34,714 bases of DNA, taken from positions 1 to 34,714 of the IMG/VR virus record IMGVR_UViG_3300035670_006450. The stretch is one strand, 5' to 3'. Source of the DNA: a virus. Of this stretch, positions 1-8,296 are shown in pieces. Made by a program: the position numbers and the translations under genes. Every line of letters starts with the position of its first letter. Positions within the stretch are counted from its first letter, which is position 1. A model generated the notes under the pieces. That model was not told the DNA's origin and ran no database searches. It saw only the letters and a list, made by a program, of their open reading frames with translations.

Positions 1-443
1 AGGATACTGAAGGCCGCTGCTTTGGATGTGAAATGGCTCGTAAGGAGACAATGGAAGATCGTAAGAGAGGTGGCTCATGGAGGCCACGACTACGCTTCTA
101 CACCAATCTTTTAGTTGATGACGGTCTAGAAGATCCATATGTGGCAGTTTGGTCGCAGGGTGTGGGCAAGCAGTCTGCATTTAACGCTATTCGTGAATAC
201 GCACTTGATACTGGAAGCATTAGTAATCTACAGTGGCGTATCAAGCGTCAGGGAAGTGGGACAGACACGACGTATGTTCTTCTTCCTACCGCACCAGACA
301 CGGAGCCTTTTGACTGGGCAGATTTTGAGCCTTTTAATCTTGAAAAGGTTGTTCGTGAAGTTCCATATGCGGAGCAAGAAAACTTTTATCTAGGTTTTGA
401 TTCTCCAGCATCATCAACAAGTTCTACCAATATTGATTGGTAA
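1..443 (+). CDS. Probable ssDNA-binding protein, 3' part (5' end outside window)
   Basis: The reading frame is open back to the window edge, so the first in-frame ATG at 33 is probably internal. Upstream codons read DTEGRCFGCE, giving a CxxC zinc-knuckle half just before it. The visible part has a compact beta-rich stretch (VAVWSQGVGKQSAFNAIREY, then WRIKRQGSGTDTTYVLLP) followed by an acidic, Ser/Thr-rich tail ending NIDW. This arrangement, a zinc knuckle, a KR-GSG-DT-Y core and an acidic C-terminus, resembles gp32-like ssDNA-binding proteins annotated in tailed phages, and it lies directly before the polymerase and RecA genes. The call is inference from pattern and context; another zinc-binding replication protein is possible. 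Confidence 0.45.
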   Translation, partial: DTEGRCFGCEMARKETMEDRKRGGSWRPRLRFYTNLLVDDGLEDPYVAVWSQGVGKQSAFNAIREYALDTGSISNLQWRIKRQGSGTDTTYVLLPTAPDTEPFDWADFEPFNLEKVVREVPYAEQENFYLGFDSPASSTSSTNIDW

Positions 444-450
444 TTAGGCT

Positions 451-484
451 GGTTGGGGGGGAAATCTCACGATCCTCCCCAACC
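451..484 (+). terminator. GC-rich hairpin after the ssDNA-binding-like gene
   Basis: GGTTGGGG (451-458) pairs with CCCCAACC (477-484), starting 7 bases after the stop codon, and is followed by TTTAAT. Position and stem suit an intrinsic terminator, although the U-tract is only three bases long. Confidence 0.6.
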
Positions 485-492
485 TTTAATAC

Positions 493-596
493 GGTGGGGG
501 AGAGTACGCAATTCGTGCTGGATTTCGCATAACTTAGGATGGTTGTAGTTAACGGCTGAGTTACGGTTGAGATTCCAGAGAAGTCTCTCCCCCACC
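493..596 (+). ncRNA. Candidate structured RNA closed by a 12-bp perfect stem
   Basis: GGTGGGGGAGAG (493-504) is perfectly complementary to CTCTCCCCCACC (585-596). Between them, TAACTTAG (530-537) pairs with CTGAGTTA (556-563) with one G-U, leaving an 18-nt loop, and AGAG/CTCT (577-580/585-588) could form a competing small hairpin. There is no tRNA fold and no ORF. It ends 25 nt before the polymerase start codon, so it may be a 5' leader element, a stable noncoding RNA, or a processing/termination structure. The strand is assumed from the neighbouring genes. Confidence 0.4.
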
Positions 597-621
597 CCTA
601 CATAAATTAGAAAGGATTATC

Positions 622-3600
622 TTGTACGTTCCACTTCATGTACATACGCATTATAGCCAAATGGATGGTGTCGCTACACCTGAAGAATATGTAGAGCGAG
701 CCACAAGCGTAGGTATGCCAGGAATTGCAATTACTGATCACGGAACGCTATCTGGTCATAGGCCAATGTATCGCGCAGCAAAGTCTGCTGGCATTAAGCC
801 AATTCTTGGAATTGAGGGGTATATCGCTCAAGATAGATTTGATAGAAGAGATAAGGCAGAACGTACTACACCACTTGATCTTGTTTATAATCATATAGTA
901 ATTCTTGCTAAGAATACCGAAGGTCTTGAAAATCTTGGAAAACTTAATGAACTTGCCTGGAATGAAGGTTTCTACAAGAAGCCCAGAATAGACTTTGAAA
1001 TCCTTGACAAGTATGGAGATGGGCTAATTGTTTCATCAGCATGTATGTCTGGACTTATCAATAAAGCCATTGAGGTAAATGATTATGCTGTTGCAAAGAA
1101 GCATCTTCAGTGGTTTGGTGACCGATTTGGCGATGACTTCTATGTTGAAGTAATGCCTCACAACCCACCAGAAATTAATCAGGCTCTTGTTGAGTTGGCA
1201 GATGCTGGTGGATATAAAATTATTGTTACCCCAGATTGTCATCATGCGACGGTAGACCAGAAGGTTATCCAAGAAATGATGCTTATCCTTAATACTCATG
1301 CGAAGTTAGAAAAAGAAGCATCATATGATAAGTCAAAGAAGTTTGACAGCATGATGGATAGACTTGATTATCTTTATGGCAAAGATAGGATGATGAGTTT
1401 TAATAAGTTTGATATTCATTTACTTTCTGCTGACGAGATGCAAGAATCTATGAATGCCAATGGCGGTTTCCGTCAGGATATGTTTGATAATACTATGGAA
1501 ATATTTGAAAAGGTTGAGGATTATGATATCAAGCGCAACCTTAATCTTTTGCCAGTAGAACATCGTGATCCAGATGAGCAAATTAGAAAGTATGCAATTG
1601 ATATGCTTACAGCCAACAATCTGCATACTAATCAAGAATATATGGATCGACTTGAAGAAGAACTATCAATTATTAAAGAAAAGAAGTTTGCATCATATTT
1701 TATTGTCGTTCGTAATATGTTGAACTGGGCTAAGAAGAATAATATTATGGTTGGCCCAGGAAGAGGATCAAGTGCTGGATCATTGGTTTGCTATGCTCTT
1801 GGAATTACAGACATTGATCCTATCAAGCACGGACTATTGTTCTTCCGATTTATCGACATTGACCGTGATGATTTTCCTGACGTAGATTCTGATATTCAGG
1901 ATAGTCGCCGTGAAGAGGTAAAGGATTATCTAGAAAGACAGTATAAGCATGTTGCTTCAATTGCAACATTCTTACAGTTTAAGGATAAGGGGGTCGTTAG
2001 GGATGTATCTCGTTGCCTAAACATACCCCTTTCTGATGTTAATCGTGCGCTCAAAACAGTAGACACTTGGGATGAATATGTGTTATCAAAAAACACTGCC
2101 TGGTTTAGAGAAAAGTATCCTGAGGTAGAAAAGTATGGCGATCAATTGCGCGGAAGAATTCGCGGCACTGGAATTCATGCTGCTGGAGTGGTGGCATCAA
2201 AGATTCCAATTTCTAAAGTGGCTCCAATGGAAACACGTTCTGCAACTGGATCAGACTCACGAATTCCAGTAGTTGCTGTGGACATGGATGAAGCGGCAGA
2301 TATTGGCCTTATTAAAATTGACGCACTTGGACTAAAGACTCTTACAGTTATTAATGACTGTCTATCTACAATTGAGGAAAGAACTGGTAAGCGTCCAGAT
2401 CTTCAAAAGATAGATATGGAAGATCCAAATATTTATAACATGCTTTCTGATGGATTTACAAAGGGAGTGTTTCAGTGTGAAGCGACTCCTTATACAAACC
2501 TTCTTGTCAAAATGGGAGTAAGAAAGTTTGATGAATTGGTTGCCTCAAATGCTTTGGTAAGGCCAGGAGCCATGAATACTATTGGTAAGGAATATATTGC
2601 TCGTAAACAGGGCAAGCAGGGAATTACCTATGCTTCACCAATTATGAAAGAATTTACTGAAGATACATACGGTACAATTCTATATCAGGAGCAGGTTATG
2701 CTTGCTTGTGTGAAACTTGGTGGCATGACCATGGGTGAAGCCAATAAGGTTCGCAAAATCATTGGCAAGAAAAAGGATGCGCGTGAATTTGACGAATTCA
2801 AGGAGTTATTTGTTAGGAATGCGAGTGGGCCACTTGGTGGGGCCGCTGCTGAGAAAATGTGGCATGACTTTGAGGCTCACGCAGGGTATTCGTTCAATAA
2901 ATCCCATGCTGTGGCTTACTCAACACTCTCGTACTGGACAGCGTGGCTCAAATACTACTATCCGCTAGAATTCATGTTTGCTTTGCTCAAGAACGAGAAA
3001 GATAAGGATGCTCGTACTGAATATATGATTGAAGCAAAGAGAATGGGAATTCCTATGAGACTTCCTCATATCAATGACTCAGATATAGATTTTAAGATTG
3101 AGGGCAAAGGAATTAGGTTTGGTCTAGCAGCAATTAAGTTTATCTCTGATAAGATTGCCTCAAGATATATTGAGGGGCGACCATTTAATTCCTATAAAGA
3201 TGTTGAAGAGTTTACCTTTACAAAAGGAAATGGTGTTAATAGTAGAGCACTGGCTGCACTCAACTCTGTTGGTGCATTAACATTTCCAGACAACCCACGG
3301 GATGATGAAAAGATTAGAGAAAACCTATATGAGTATCTTAATCTGCCAGAGTTTACAACATCTGTTCCACAACACTTCCATGCTTATTTAAATTCAGTAG
3401 ATGAATTTGATGAAAAGGGAGTGTTTATTTTAATGGGAGTTGTGCGTGGAATTAAGCGAGGCAAAGGTTGGTCAAGAGTAGAGGTTTTGGACAGAACAGG
3501 TTCGATTGGAATATTTGATGATGAAGAAACTAAGATTGAAGCAGGTAAAACTTATATTATTCTTGTTGGATCTAACAGAATTATGGAAGCAATTCCTGTG

Positions 3601-3894
3601 GAAGAGATACAGAGCAGCAAGTCACCGCTTATACGATTCTTAAATTATAAGCAATTGCCATATGGAGAAAATGAATATTATGTGCTATCCTTTAGACCAA
3701 GAGTAACCAAGACTGGTAAGAGAATGGCTACCCTAGTGGTTTCTGACTATGGCAGAGAACTTTACTCTGTTGTTGTTTTCCCAACTACTTTTGCTATGGC
3801 ATACACAAGAATAGAGGAAGGCAAGGCTTTCCCCATGGAATTTAGTAAAACAAAGGATGGAGATATAACATTGAAAGAGGTAATACAGGTATGA
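622..3894 (+). CDS. dnaE: DNA polymerase III alpha subunit (DnaE-type)
   Basis: Replicative C-family DNA polymerase of 1090 residues. The N-terminal PHP domain has HVHTHYSQMDG (about 6-16) and ITDHG (about 37-41). The polymerase core has GPGRGSSAGS (about 378-387) and the catalytic-Asp motif PDVDSD (about 419-424), then TGIHAAGVV and IDALGLKTL blocks. A C-terminal OB-like region lies near 950-1010. The start is TTG at 622, preceded by GAAAGGA; no in-frame ATG lies upstream of the PHP motif, so TTG is well supported. Length and motifs look complete. It leads an ATGA-coupled replication operon with MazG-like and RecA genes, implying that the phage brings its own replicase while probably borrowing the host clamp. 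DnaE-type polymerases are known in several actinophage groups. Confidence 0.96.
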   Translation: MYVPLHVHTHYSQMDGVATPEEYVERATSVGMPGIAITDHGTLSGHRPMYRAAKSAGIKPILGIEGYIAQDRFDRRDKAERTTPLDLVYNHIVILAKNTEGLENLGKLNELAWNEGFYKKPRIDFEILDKYGDGLIVSSACMSGLINKAIEVNDYAVAKKHLQWFGDRFGDDFYVEVMPHNPPEINQALVELADAGGYKIIVTPDCHHATVDQKVIQEMMLILNTHAKLEKEASYDKSKKFDSMMDRLDYLYGKDRMMSFNKFDIHLLSADEMQESMNANGGFRQDMFDNTMEIFEKVEDYDIKRNLNLLPVEHRDPDEQIRKYAIDMLTANNLHTNQEYMDRLEEELSIIKEKKFASYFIVVRNMLNWAKKNNIMVGPGRGSSAGSLVCYALGITDIDPIKHGLLFFRFIDIDRDDFPDVDSDIQDSRREEVKDYLERQYKHVASIATFLQFKDKGVVRDVSRCLNIPLSDVNRALKTVDTWDEYVLSKNTAWFREKYPEVEKYGDQLRGRIRGTGIHAAGVVASKIPISKVAPMETRSATGSDSRIPVVAVDMDEAADIGLIKIDALGLKTLTVINDCLSTIEERTGKRPDLQKIDMEDPNIYNMLSDGFTKGVFQCEATPYTNLLVKMGVRKFDELVASNALVRPGAMNTIGKEYIARKQGKQGITYASPIMKEFTEDTYGTILYQEQVMLACVKLGGMTMGEANKVRKIIGKKKDAREFDEFKELFVRNASGPLGGAAAEKMWHDFEAHAGYSFNKSHAVAYSTLSYWTAWLKYYYPLEFMFALLKNEKDKDARTEYMIEAKRMGIPMRLPHINDSDIDFKIEGKGIRFGLAAIKFISDKIASRYIEGRPFNSYKDVEEFTFTKGNGVNSRALAALNSVGALTFPDNPRDDEKIRENLYEYLNLPEFTTSVPQHFHAYLNSVDEFDEKGVFILMGVVRGIKRGKGWSRVEVLDRTGSIGIFDDEETKIEAGKTYIILVGSNRIMEAIPVEEIQSSKSPLIRFLNYKQLPYGENEYYVLSFRPRVTKTGKRMATLVVSDYGRELYSVVVFPTTFAMAYTRIEEGKAFPMEFSKTKDGDITLKEVIQV

Positions 3895-4241
3895 ATTATT
3901 TGAGAGATTTAGATGATTTCTCACACACCCTTCATGCTCAGGCATTGCAAAAGGGTTTCTACAAATCATATGACCGCATAAAAGATGATGACTCTATCAT
4001 CTTTCATCTTAAGCAATTGGCAATGATTCATAGCGAGGTTTCTGAAGTTCTAGAAGCCATGAGAAAAGAAAAGGGAGATGATGTTGTCGTAGAAGAGTTG
4101 GCTGACATTATTATCCGCGTATTAGATTTCTGGGCATTTCTTTGCCAAACTCAATACACAAATTTATCTCTCGCAGATGCGATAGTAAATAAAATGGAAA
4201 AAAATCTACAGCGTCCAAAGATGCATGGGGTTTTGGCATGA
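3891..4241 (+). CDS. MazG-like nucleotide pyrophosphohydrolase
   Basis: 116-residue all-alpha protein with a MazG/all-alpha NTP-PPase pattern. The acidic helix IHSEVSEVLEA (46-56) is followed by EELADIIIRVLD (68-79), supplying the Glu/Asp set that binds Mg2+ and nucleotide. The family hydrolyses (d)NTPs to monophosphates; phage members are thought to adjust nucleotide or alarmone pools, though the substrate here is unknown. The start overlaps the polymerase stop by four bases (ATGA), and its own stop overlaps recA in the same way, so translation of the three genes is probably coupled. Confidence 0.8.
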   Translation: MNYLRDLDDFSHTLHAQALQKGFYKSYDRIKDDDSIIFHLKQLAMIHSEVSEVLEAMRKEKGDDVVVEELADIIIRVLDFWAFLCQTQYTNLSLADAIVNKMEKNLQRPKMHGVLA

Positions 4242-5245
4242 GCGCAGAAGAAATTCTTGCCAACGTAAGCCCAAAATTAAGAAAGAAGTTGGCACTTGGC
4301 TCTGAAGTAGAGCAGGTTCAGTTTGCCAAAACTCCAAGTTTTGGATTGAACAGAGCCTTGAACGGAGGATTTCCATATGGTCGTCAAGTATTAATTTATG
4401 GAAATAAGTCAAGTGGCAAATCATCTTTTTGTTTGCAGATTATTGCTGATGCTCAACAGGAAGGAAAGGTATGTGCATGGATAGATGCAGAAATGACTTT
4501 CGATCAAAATTGGGCCAAAATCCTTGGGGTAGATGTAGACAATCTTATTGTTTCTACCGCTCGTACTATAAACGATATGGTAGATGTTGCAGTAGACCTG
4601 ATGAAGTCTGGCATTGATTTAATTGTTGTTGACTCTATCTCTGCACTTCTTCCTGCTGTATATTTTGAAAAGGATTCAGACGAATTAAAGCAGTTAGAAA
4701 ATACCAAACAAATTGGTGCAGAAGCCAGAGATATGACAAATGCCGTTAAGATGCTTAACTATGCAAACAATCAGGAAAAGCCAACGCTTCTAGTTTTAAT
4801 TTCACAAATTAGAAACAACCTTGGTGCAATGTATGTTAGTCAGATACCAACAGGTGGAAAGGCTGTTCAGTTTTATTCTTCAACAATTGTTAAATTGTTC
4901 TCATCTGAATCAGACAATCAAGCAATTAAGGGTAAAATACATGTAGGAGATAAGATCATAGAAGAAAAGATAGGAAGAAAGGTAAGGTGGGATGTTCAAT
5001 TCTCTAAAACCTCACCAGCCTTCCAGTCTGGAGAATATGATTTCTACTTCCGTGGACCTGACATTGGTGTAGACACTGTGGCAGATCTTGTAGACACAGC
5101 AGAAATGTTAGGTCTTGTAGAACGTGCTGGAGCCTGGTATACAGTCGAAGGAGAAAGATTCCAGGGCAGGGATAAGTTGGTTTTAGGAGTCAAGGAAAAT
5201 CTTGACATTCAAGAAACCTTGATTAACAAGGTATCTAATGCCTAA
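4238..5245 (+). CDS. recA: RecA-like recombinase
   Basis: 335-residue RecA/UvsX-type ATPase that would form filaments on ssDNA and catalyse strand exchange. Walker A is GNKSSGKS (55-62), Walker B is DLIVVDSISAL (127-137), and a conserved QIRNNLGAMYVS region follows (loop L1/L2 area, about 191-202), with PTGGKAVQFYSS after it. The length matches bacterial RecA without the long acidic C-terminus. It overlaps the MazG-like gene by four bases and is followed at once by small zinc and nuclease genes, which makes a recombination/repair cluster with the Cas4-like and RuvC-like genes. UvsX is the alternative name, but the motifs do not separate the two. Confidence 0.93.
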   Translation: MSAEEILANVSPKLRKKLALGSEVEQVQFAKTPSFGLNRALNGGFPYGRQVLIYGNKSSGKSSFCLQIIADAQQEGKVCAWIDAEMTFDQNWAKILGVDVDNLIVSTARTINDMVDVAVDLMKSGIDLIVVDSISALLPAVYFEKDSDELKQLENTKQIGAEARDMTNAVKMLNYANNQEKPTLLVLISQIRNNLGAMYVSQIPTGGKAVQFYSSTIVKLFSSESDNQAIKGKIHVGDKIIEEKIGRKVRWDVQFSKTSPAFQSGEYDFYFRGPDIGVDTVADLVDTAEMLGLVERAGAWYTVEGERFQGRDKLVLGVKENLDIQETLINKVSNA

Positions 5246-5393
5246 ATATTCTTTGTTTCCTGGAACATTCTTTTGTCATGAATGTAAGGGTGAAGTTAAT
5301 GAAGCAAGATTCTATTTTCAATCTTTTGATTTAACATGGATGTGTTCCGATAAACACCTTTCAAAGGTTAATCTTTATATAAGGGGATACTAA
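5238..5393 (+). CDS. Small zinc-binding hypothetical protein (51 aa)
   Basis: ATG at 5238 overlaps the end of recA by 8 bases, and its TAA overlaps the next ATG (TAATG). The peptide begins MPKYSLFPGTFFCHEC and later has MCSDKH, so CHEC plus Cys/His could bind one zinc ion. The overlaps on both sides support it as a real gene in the operon. Function is not recognised; it may be an accessory to the neighbouring recombination enzymes. Confidence 0.65.
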   Translation: MPKYSLFPGTFFCHECKGEVNEARFYFQSFDLTWMCSDKHLSKVNLYIRGY

Positions 5394-5692
5394 TGAGTGA
5401 ACGTGGAGAATCTAAAAGAATCGGTGCAAAGCAGCATAAGAATTCTGGGCGTGGCATGAAGAAGGGCGACGCTACCTGGAGAAACTATGTTGTAGACTTC
5501 AAAGAATACTCAAAAAGTTTTAGTATTACGCAAAATGTTTGGGCAAAAGTAGTGACCGATTGCATGAAAGTTGATAAGTCAAAATCTCCAGCAATCATTG
5601 TTGTTCTGGGCGAAGGAAATCGCAAAACTAGACTAGCCGTGATAGAATTAGACGAATTAGAAAGGCTAACAGATAATGACGACAACTCTTGA
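5393..5692 (+). CDS. Possible Hjc-like PD-(D/E)XK nuclease
   Basis: 99-residue protein with an N-terminal SGRGMKKGDATWRNYVVDFK (18-37). A basic Gly-rich start, a GD (25-26), then a beta strand ending D35-x-K37, with KSFSI (41-45) after it, follow the order seen in archaeal Hjc-type Holliday-junction resolvases and other small PD-(D/E)XK nucleases, where D, (D/E)xK and a polar helix form the active site. The rest (SPAIIVVLGEG, RLAVIELDELERL) would complete the beta sheet. The first position is D rather than E, and this rests on pattern only. It sits between recA and the Cas4-like gene; the start overlaps the previous stop (TAATG). Confidence 0.5.
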   Translation: MSERGESKRIGAKQHKNSGRGMKKGDATWRNYVVDFKEYSKSFSITQNVWAKVVTDCMKVDKSKSPAIIVVLGEGNRKTRLAVIELDELERLTDNDDNS

Positions 5693-5999
5693 GTTGGTAA
5701 ATGAGGTAGCAGAATTTTCTGATATCTCAGAAATAATGGACGATGATCAACTTACAGACGCTCTTGGTATAATTGTAAAACTTATGATGAACCCAGACGT
5801 TCCATCACAAAAGGCTGTAGGTCTTATCGTTCAACTAGAAGCATATGCGGCAAAGTTTAAGATGCTTGCCTCATACTATACTAATGTAAAGAAAGATGAC
5901 AGAGCAAAGAAGAATCTATACTACTCCGCTAATGAGGCGGTACAGAGGTTAGTAGATAGCCTGAAGTATAGTGCTAAATTAGGGAGTTATTATGGCTAA
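5676..5999 (+). CDS. Hypothetical helical phage protein
   Basis: 107 residues, predicted mostly helical, with an acidic N-terminus (about 1-30) and a Lys/Tyr-rich second half (ASYYTNVKKDDRAKKNLYYS). No catalytic motif is recognised. It overlaps the upstream nuclease candidate by 17 bases and the downstream Cas4-like gene by 8, so it belongs to the recombination operon and may be a partner of one of those enzymes. Confidence 0.75.
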   Translation: MTTTLELVNEVAEFSDISEIMDDDQLTDALGIIVKLMMNPDVPSQKAVGLIVQLEAYAAKFKMLASYYTNVKKDDRAKKNLYYSANEAVQRLVDSLKYSAKLGSYYG

Positions 6000-6756
6000 G
6001 AATTTTTTGAAACAAGTAATGAACAAACAACCTGAGGGTCCGATTGACACTAAGGCTTTTATAGCAAAGGTTGAAGAGGGATACACAATAAATAGAAAGA
6101 CTGAATTTATGACAAAGAAGTCTTTCAGTCCCTCAACATTGGTATATGGTAAGGGTGCTTGTCCACGATACTGGTATCTTGCATTCTCAGGGGCAGATTT
6201 TGAGGACAATACAGATGCATATTCATCAGCAAATATGGATAGTGGAACAGATGCTCATGCTAGAATCCAAAAGGCTATTGAGAATGCTGGAATAATGGTA
6301 GAAAAAGAAAAGAGAATTGTAACTCAAGACCCACCAATCTTTGGTTTTGCAGACGCAATTGTTCAGTGGGAAGAAGAACAGCCTGTAGTAGAAATTAAAA
6401 CCATGAGAGAAGAGTCCTTTTCTTATAGAAAGCATTCTAAGCCACCAAGTTACCATTTGATGCAGTTGATTATTTACATGAAGATACTTGGAAAAAAGTT
6501 GGGAATACTGCTATATGAAAATAAAAATTCTCATGAGTTACATGCAATACCAGTAGAGGTTCAGCCAGAATATATTGCTTGGGCAGAGTACGCCTTTGAC
6601 TGGATGAAGCAGGTTAGAAAGGCGTGGGAAGATAAAACAATTCCCAAGAAGCCATATAGATCTAATTCAAAGATCTGTAAAGAATGTCCATTGCAGAAGA
6701 CATGCTATGATTCTCCTGCTGGTAAAATAAAGATGGAGCCTTTGGAGTATCTGTGA
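5992..6756 (+). CDS. Cas4/RecB-like PD-(D/E)XK exonuclease with Fe-S cysteines
   Basis: 254-residue protein with the full Cas4-like signature: CPRYW (57-61), a conserved His (H89), D121 in FGFADAIV, VVEIKT (132-137, the E-x-K of the nuclease site), Q158 in the QxxxY region, and a C-terminal CKECPLQKTC cluster (229-238). With C57 this gives four cysteines for an iron-sulfur cluster. The family degrades DNA ends to make 3' overhangs; next to recA and a resolvase gene it most likely works in phage recombination or end processing. There is no CRISPR array or cas1/cas2 nearby, so a spacer-acquisition role is not suggested. It starts 8 bases inside the previous gene. Confidence 0.88.
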   Translation: MAKNFLKQVMNKQPEGPIDTKAFIAKVEEGYTINRKTEFMTKKSFSPSTLVYGKGACPRYWYLAFSGADFEDNTDAYSSANMDSGTDAHARIQKAIENAGIMVEKEKRIVTQDPPIFGFADAIVQWEEEQPVVEIKTMREESFSYRKHSKPPSYHLMQLIIYMKILGKKLGILLYENKNSHELHAIPVEVQPEYIAWAEYAFDWMKQVRKAWEDKTIPKKPYRSNSKICKECPLQKTCYDSPAGKIKMEPLEYL

Positions 6757-7043
6757 AAACCTGCTCCTGGTGCGCCAACGAATTTGATCCATCTGTTGTA
6801 TATCAAATTTATTGTTCTCCAGAATGTAGAGAGAATGCAACAAAAGAAAAAATTGCAGAACGCTATCAGATTAATAGAAGAAAGAATAGATCTAAAAAAG
6901 AAAGAAAGTGTAGCGGTGGATGTGGCACCATAATAAGTATTTATAACGAAAATGGATTTTGTCAATTTTGCATGGTAAATAAAAGAAAAGTTGATAGAAG
7001 TCTAAAAGAACTAAAAGGATTTTTTGATTATGAGCAAAAGTAA
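6753..7043 (+). CDS. Small double zinc-finger protein
   Basis: 96 residues starting at GTG, which forms a GTGA overlap with the Cas4-like stop. Two treble-clef-like half sites are visible: CSWC with CSPEC (about 4-26) and CSGGCG with CQFC (about 53-73), separated by a basic helix (RYQINRRKNRSKKERK). The basic linker suggests nucleic-acid binding. The coupling to a nuclease on one side and a RuvC-like resolvase on the other suggests a DNA-transaction accessory, but no specific function is recognised. Confidence 0.75.
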   Translation: MKTCSWCANEFDPSVVYQIYCSPECRENATKEKIAERYQINRRKNRSKKERKCSGGCGTIISIYNENGFCQFCMVNKRKVDRSLKELKGFFDYEQK

Positions 7044-7620
7044 AATAGTGTCTGCACTTATAGATTCGGCACCGAATAATTTTTGTACAATAGATGCAAG
7101 CACTCATAGTATGGCTTTTGCATATTTTGTTGATCAAAAATTATCTTCATATGGAAAGATTAGATTCTCTGGAGATAATATTTATGATAAATTAGGAGAC
7201 ATTGCACACAAGGTTAGTTCATTCTTTATTGAGTGTCCCTCAGAAAATTTAATTATTGAAAAAACAATTTTTGCAAATAGTCCACAGGTTGCAGCAAACT
7301 TAGCATTAAGTCAAGGTGCTTTGATTGGTGCTGCTAAATTAGGGGGAGTGTCAAAGGTATATGGTGTAACACCAATGGCTTGGCAATCCTTTATTGGAAC
7401 AAGGCTTTTAACTAAAGATGAAAAAGATGCAATAAGAAGAGCAAATCCAGGAAAATCAAATTCTTGGTATAAAAGCCAAGAAAGAGAAAAAAGAAAAAAT
7501 AAGACAATTTTTACAGTTAACAATGAATTTGATATTGATGTAGACGATAATGATATTTCAGATGCATGTGGAATTGGAATGTATTGTCTAAAAAATTGGA
7601 GTAAGGTTGTTAAAGATTAA
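7030..7620 (+). CDS. RuvC-like Holliday junction resolvase
   Basis: RNase H-fold nuclease that would resolve recombination junctions or branched replication DNA before packaging. The four acidic residues are in place: D22 in CTIDAS, E77 in LIIEKT, and D175/D178 in DNDISDACGIG. ATG at 7030 is preferred over the upstream in-frame TTG at 7024, because AAAGGA ends at 7019, leaving 10 bases to ATG but only 4 to TTG. The product is then 196 aa, slightly longer than E. coli RuvC, with a basic insertion (SQEREKRKNK) before the last acidic pair. It overlaps the zinc-finger gene by 14 bases. Confidence 0.85.
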   Translation: MSKSKIVSALIDSAPNNFCTIDASTHSMAFAYFVDQKLSSYGKIRFSGDNIYDKLGDIAHKVSSFFIECPSENLIIEKTIFANSPQVAANLALSQGALIGAAKLGGVSKVYGVTPMAWQSFIGTRLLTKDEKDAIRRANPGKSNSWYKSQEREKRKNKTIFTVNNEFDIDVDDNDISDACGIGMYCLKNWSKVVKD

Positions 7621-7636
7621 TATATACAGTAAACAT

Positions 7637-7915
7637 ATGCAGTGGCTTTATGCTTTAAAAACAATGGGGCATAAGGAATATTGGACTAAGGCAAACATAG
7701 TAGAGTTTTTTGCCTTTATCGTCAAGGCGTGCATAATTATTCCTGGATTATTGTTTGGCATATCTGTTTGGTGGTTTTATATTTTGGCATTACTATCAAG
7801 CATCGCACTAATATGGTCATCTACAATAAAAACAATACCAACACTTATATGGTTTAATATAATTTGGTCAATGTTGGCAATAACATATTTGGTAAGGTAC
7901 TGGTTTAATGGCTAA
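7637..7915 (+). CDS. Small membrane protein, about three TM segments
   Basis: 92 residues from ATG 7637 (an in-frame TTG at 7607 would add ten residues but overlaps the resolvase). Hydrophobic segments are near 24-41, 44-62 and 67-85, rich in Trp/Ile/Leu, and the short C-terminus is RYWFNG. No family is recognised. It overlaps the next HTH gene by 8 bases, which argues that it is translated. A holin role cannot be excluded, but it lies far from the endolysin. Confidence 0.65.
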   Translation: MQWLYALKTMGHKEYWTKANIVEFFAFIVKACIIIPGLLFGISVWWFYILALLSSIALIWSSTIKTIPTLIWFNIIWSMLAITYLVRYWFNG

Positions 7916-8060
7916 AAATTCTGGTCTTCATCTAAACGAATCATTTCTAAAAAAAAGATATGTCTTTGATAAAAAAACTCCAGAAGATATTGCCAAAGAA
8001 TGTGGTGTTAGCGTACAATTAATTTATCGGCAACTCAAAAAGTTTGGATTAAAAAAATGA
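7908..8060 (+). CDS. Small helix-turn-helix protein (50 aa)
   Basis: ATG at 7908 overlaps the membrane-protein stop, and TGA 8058-8060 overlaps the next ATG (ATGA). The second half (TPEDIAKECGVSVQLIYRQL) is a clear HTH: a helix with IAKECGVS, a turn, then a recognition helix. It is basic and probably binds DNA, as a miniature regulator or a resolvase/MerR-like fragment. Its target is unknown. Confidence 0.7.
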   Translation: MAKNSGLHLNESFLKKRYVFDKKTPEDIAKECGVSVQLIYRQLKKFGLKK

Positions 8061-8296
8061 CTAATGATATGGTAAATCATCCCAGGCACTATACAAGTGA
8101 TCCTAGTGGAGTTGAATGTATTGACATTGTTCGTCATAGGAACTATAATATAGGTAATGCAATTAAGTACCTCTGGCGTGCAGGACTCAAAAATGAGGAC
8201 AAGCACATTGAGGATCTTAAAAAGGCAATCTTTTACATTAGCGATGAAATCAAAAGATTGGAAGGTCATTATGCCAAGACGGAAAACGGTAGTTAG
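8057..8296 (+). CDS. DUF3310 family protein
   Basis: 79 residues matching the DUF3310 pattern (sometimes called SaV-like or nucleotide-kinase-like): VNHPRHYTSDPSGVECIDIV at 6-25, GNAIKYLWRAGLKN (about 33-46) and EDLKKAIFYISDEIKRL (about 52-68). The family is widespread in phages, often beside nucleotide-metabolism or replication genes; its biochemical activity is not settled. It has an ATGA overlap with the HTH gene, and its end overlaps the next gene. Confidence 0.88.
   Translation: MTNDMVNHPRHYTSDPSGVECIDIVRHRNYNIGNAIKYLWRAGLKNEDKHIEDLKKAIFYISDEIKRLEGHYAKTENGS

Noticed and set aside
493-596. A tRNA or tmRNA in the inverted-repeat element
   Set aside because: A GGTTGAGATTCC stretch recalls a T-arm, but the arm does not abut the long stem and no anticodon arm can be formed.
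5992-6756. Cas4-like nuclease as part of a CRISPR-Cas system
   Set aside because: No repeats with regular spacing and no cas1, cas2 or effector gene are present; recombination context explains it better.
7024-7032. TTG at 7024 as the resolvase start
   Set aside because: Only four bases separate it from the AAAGGA SD, whereas ATG 7030 has proper spacing.
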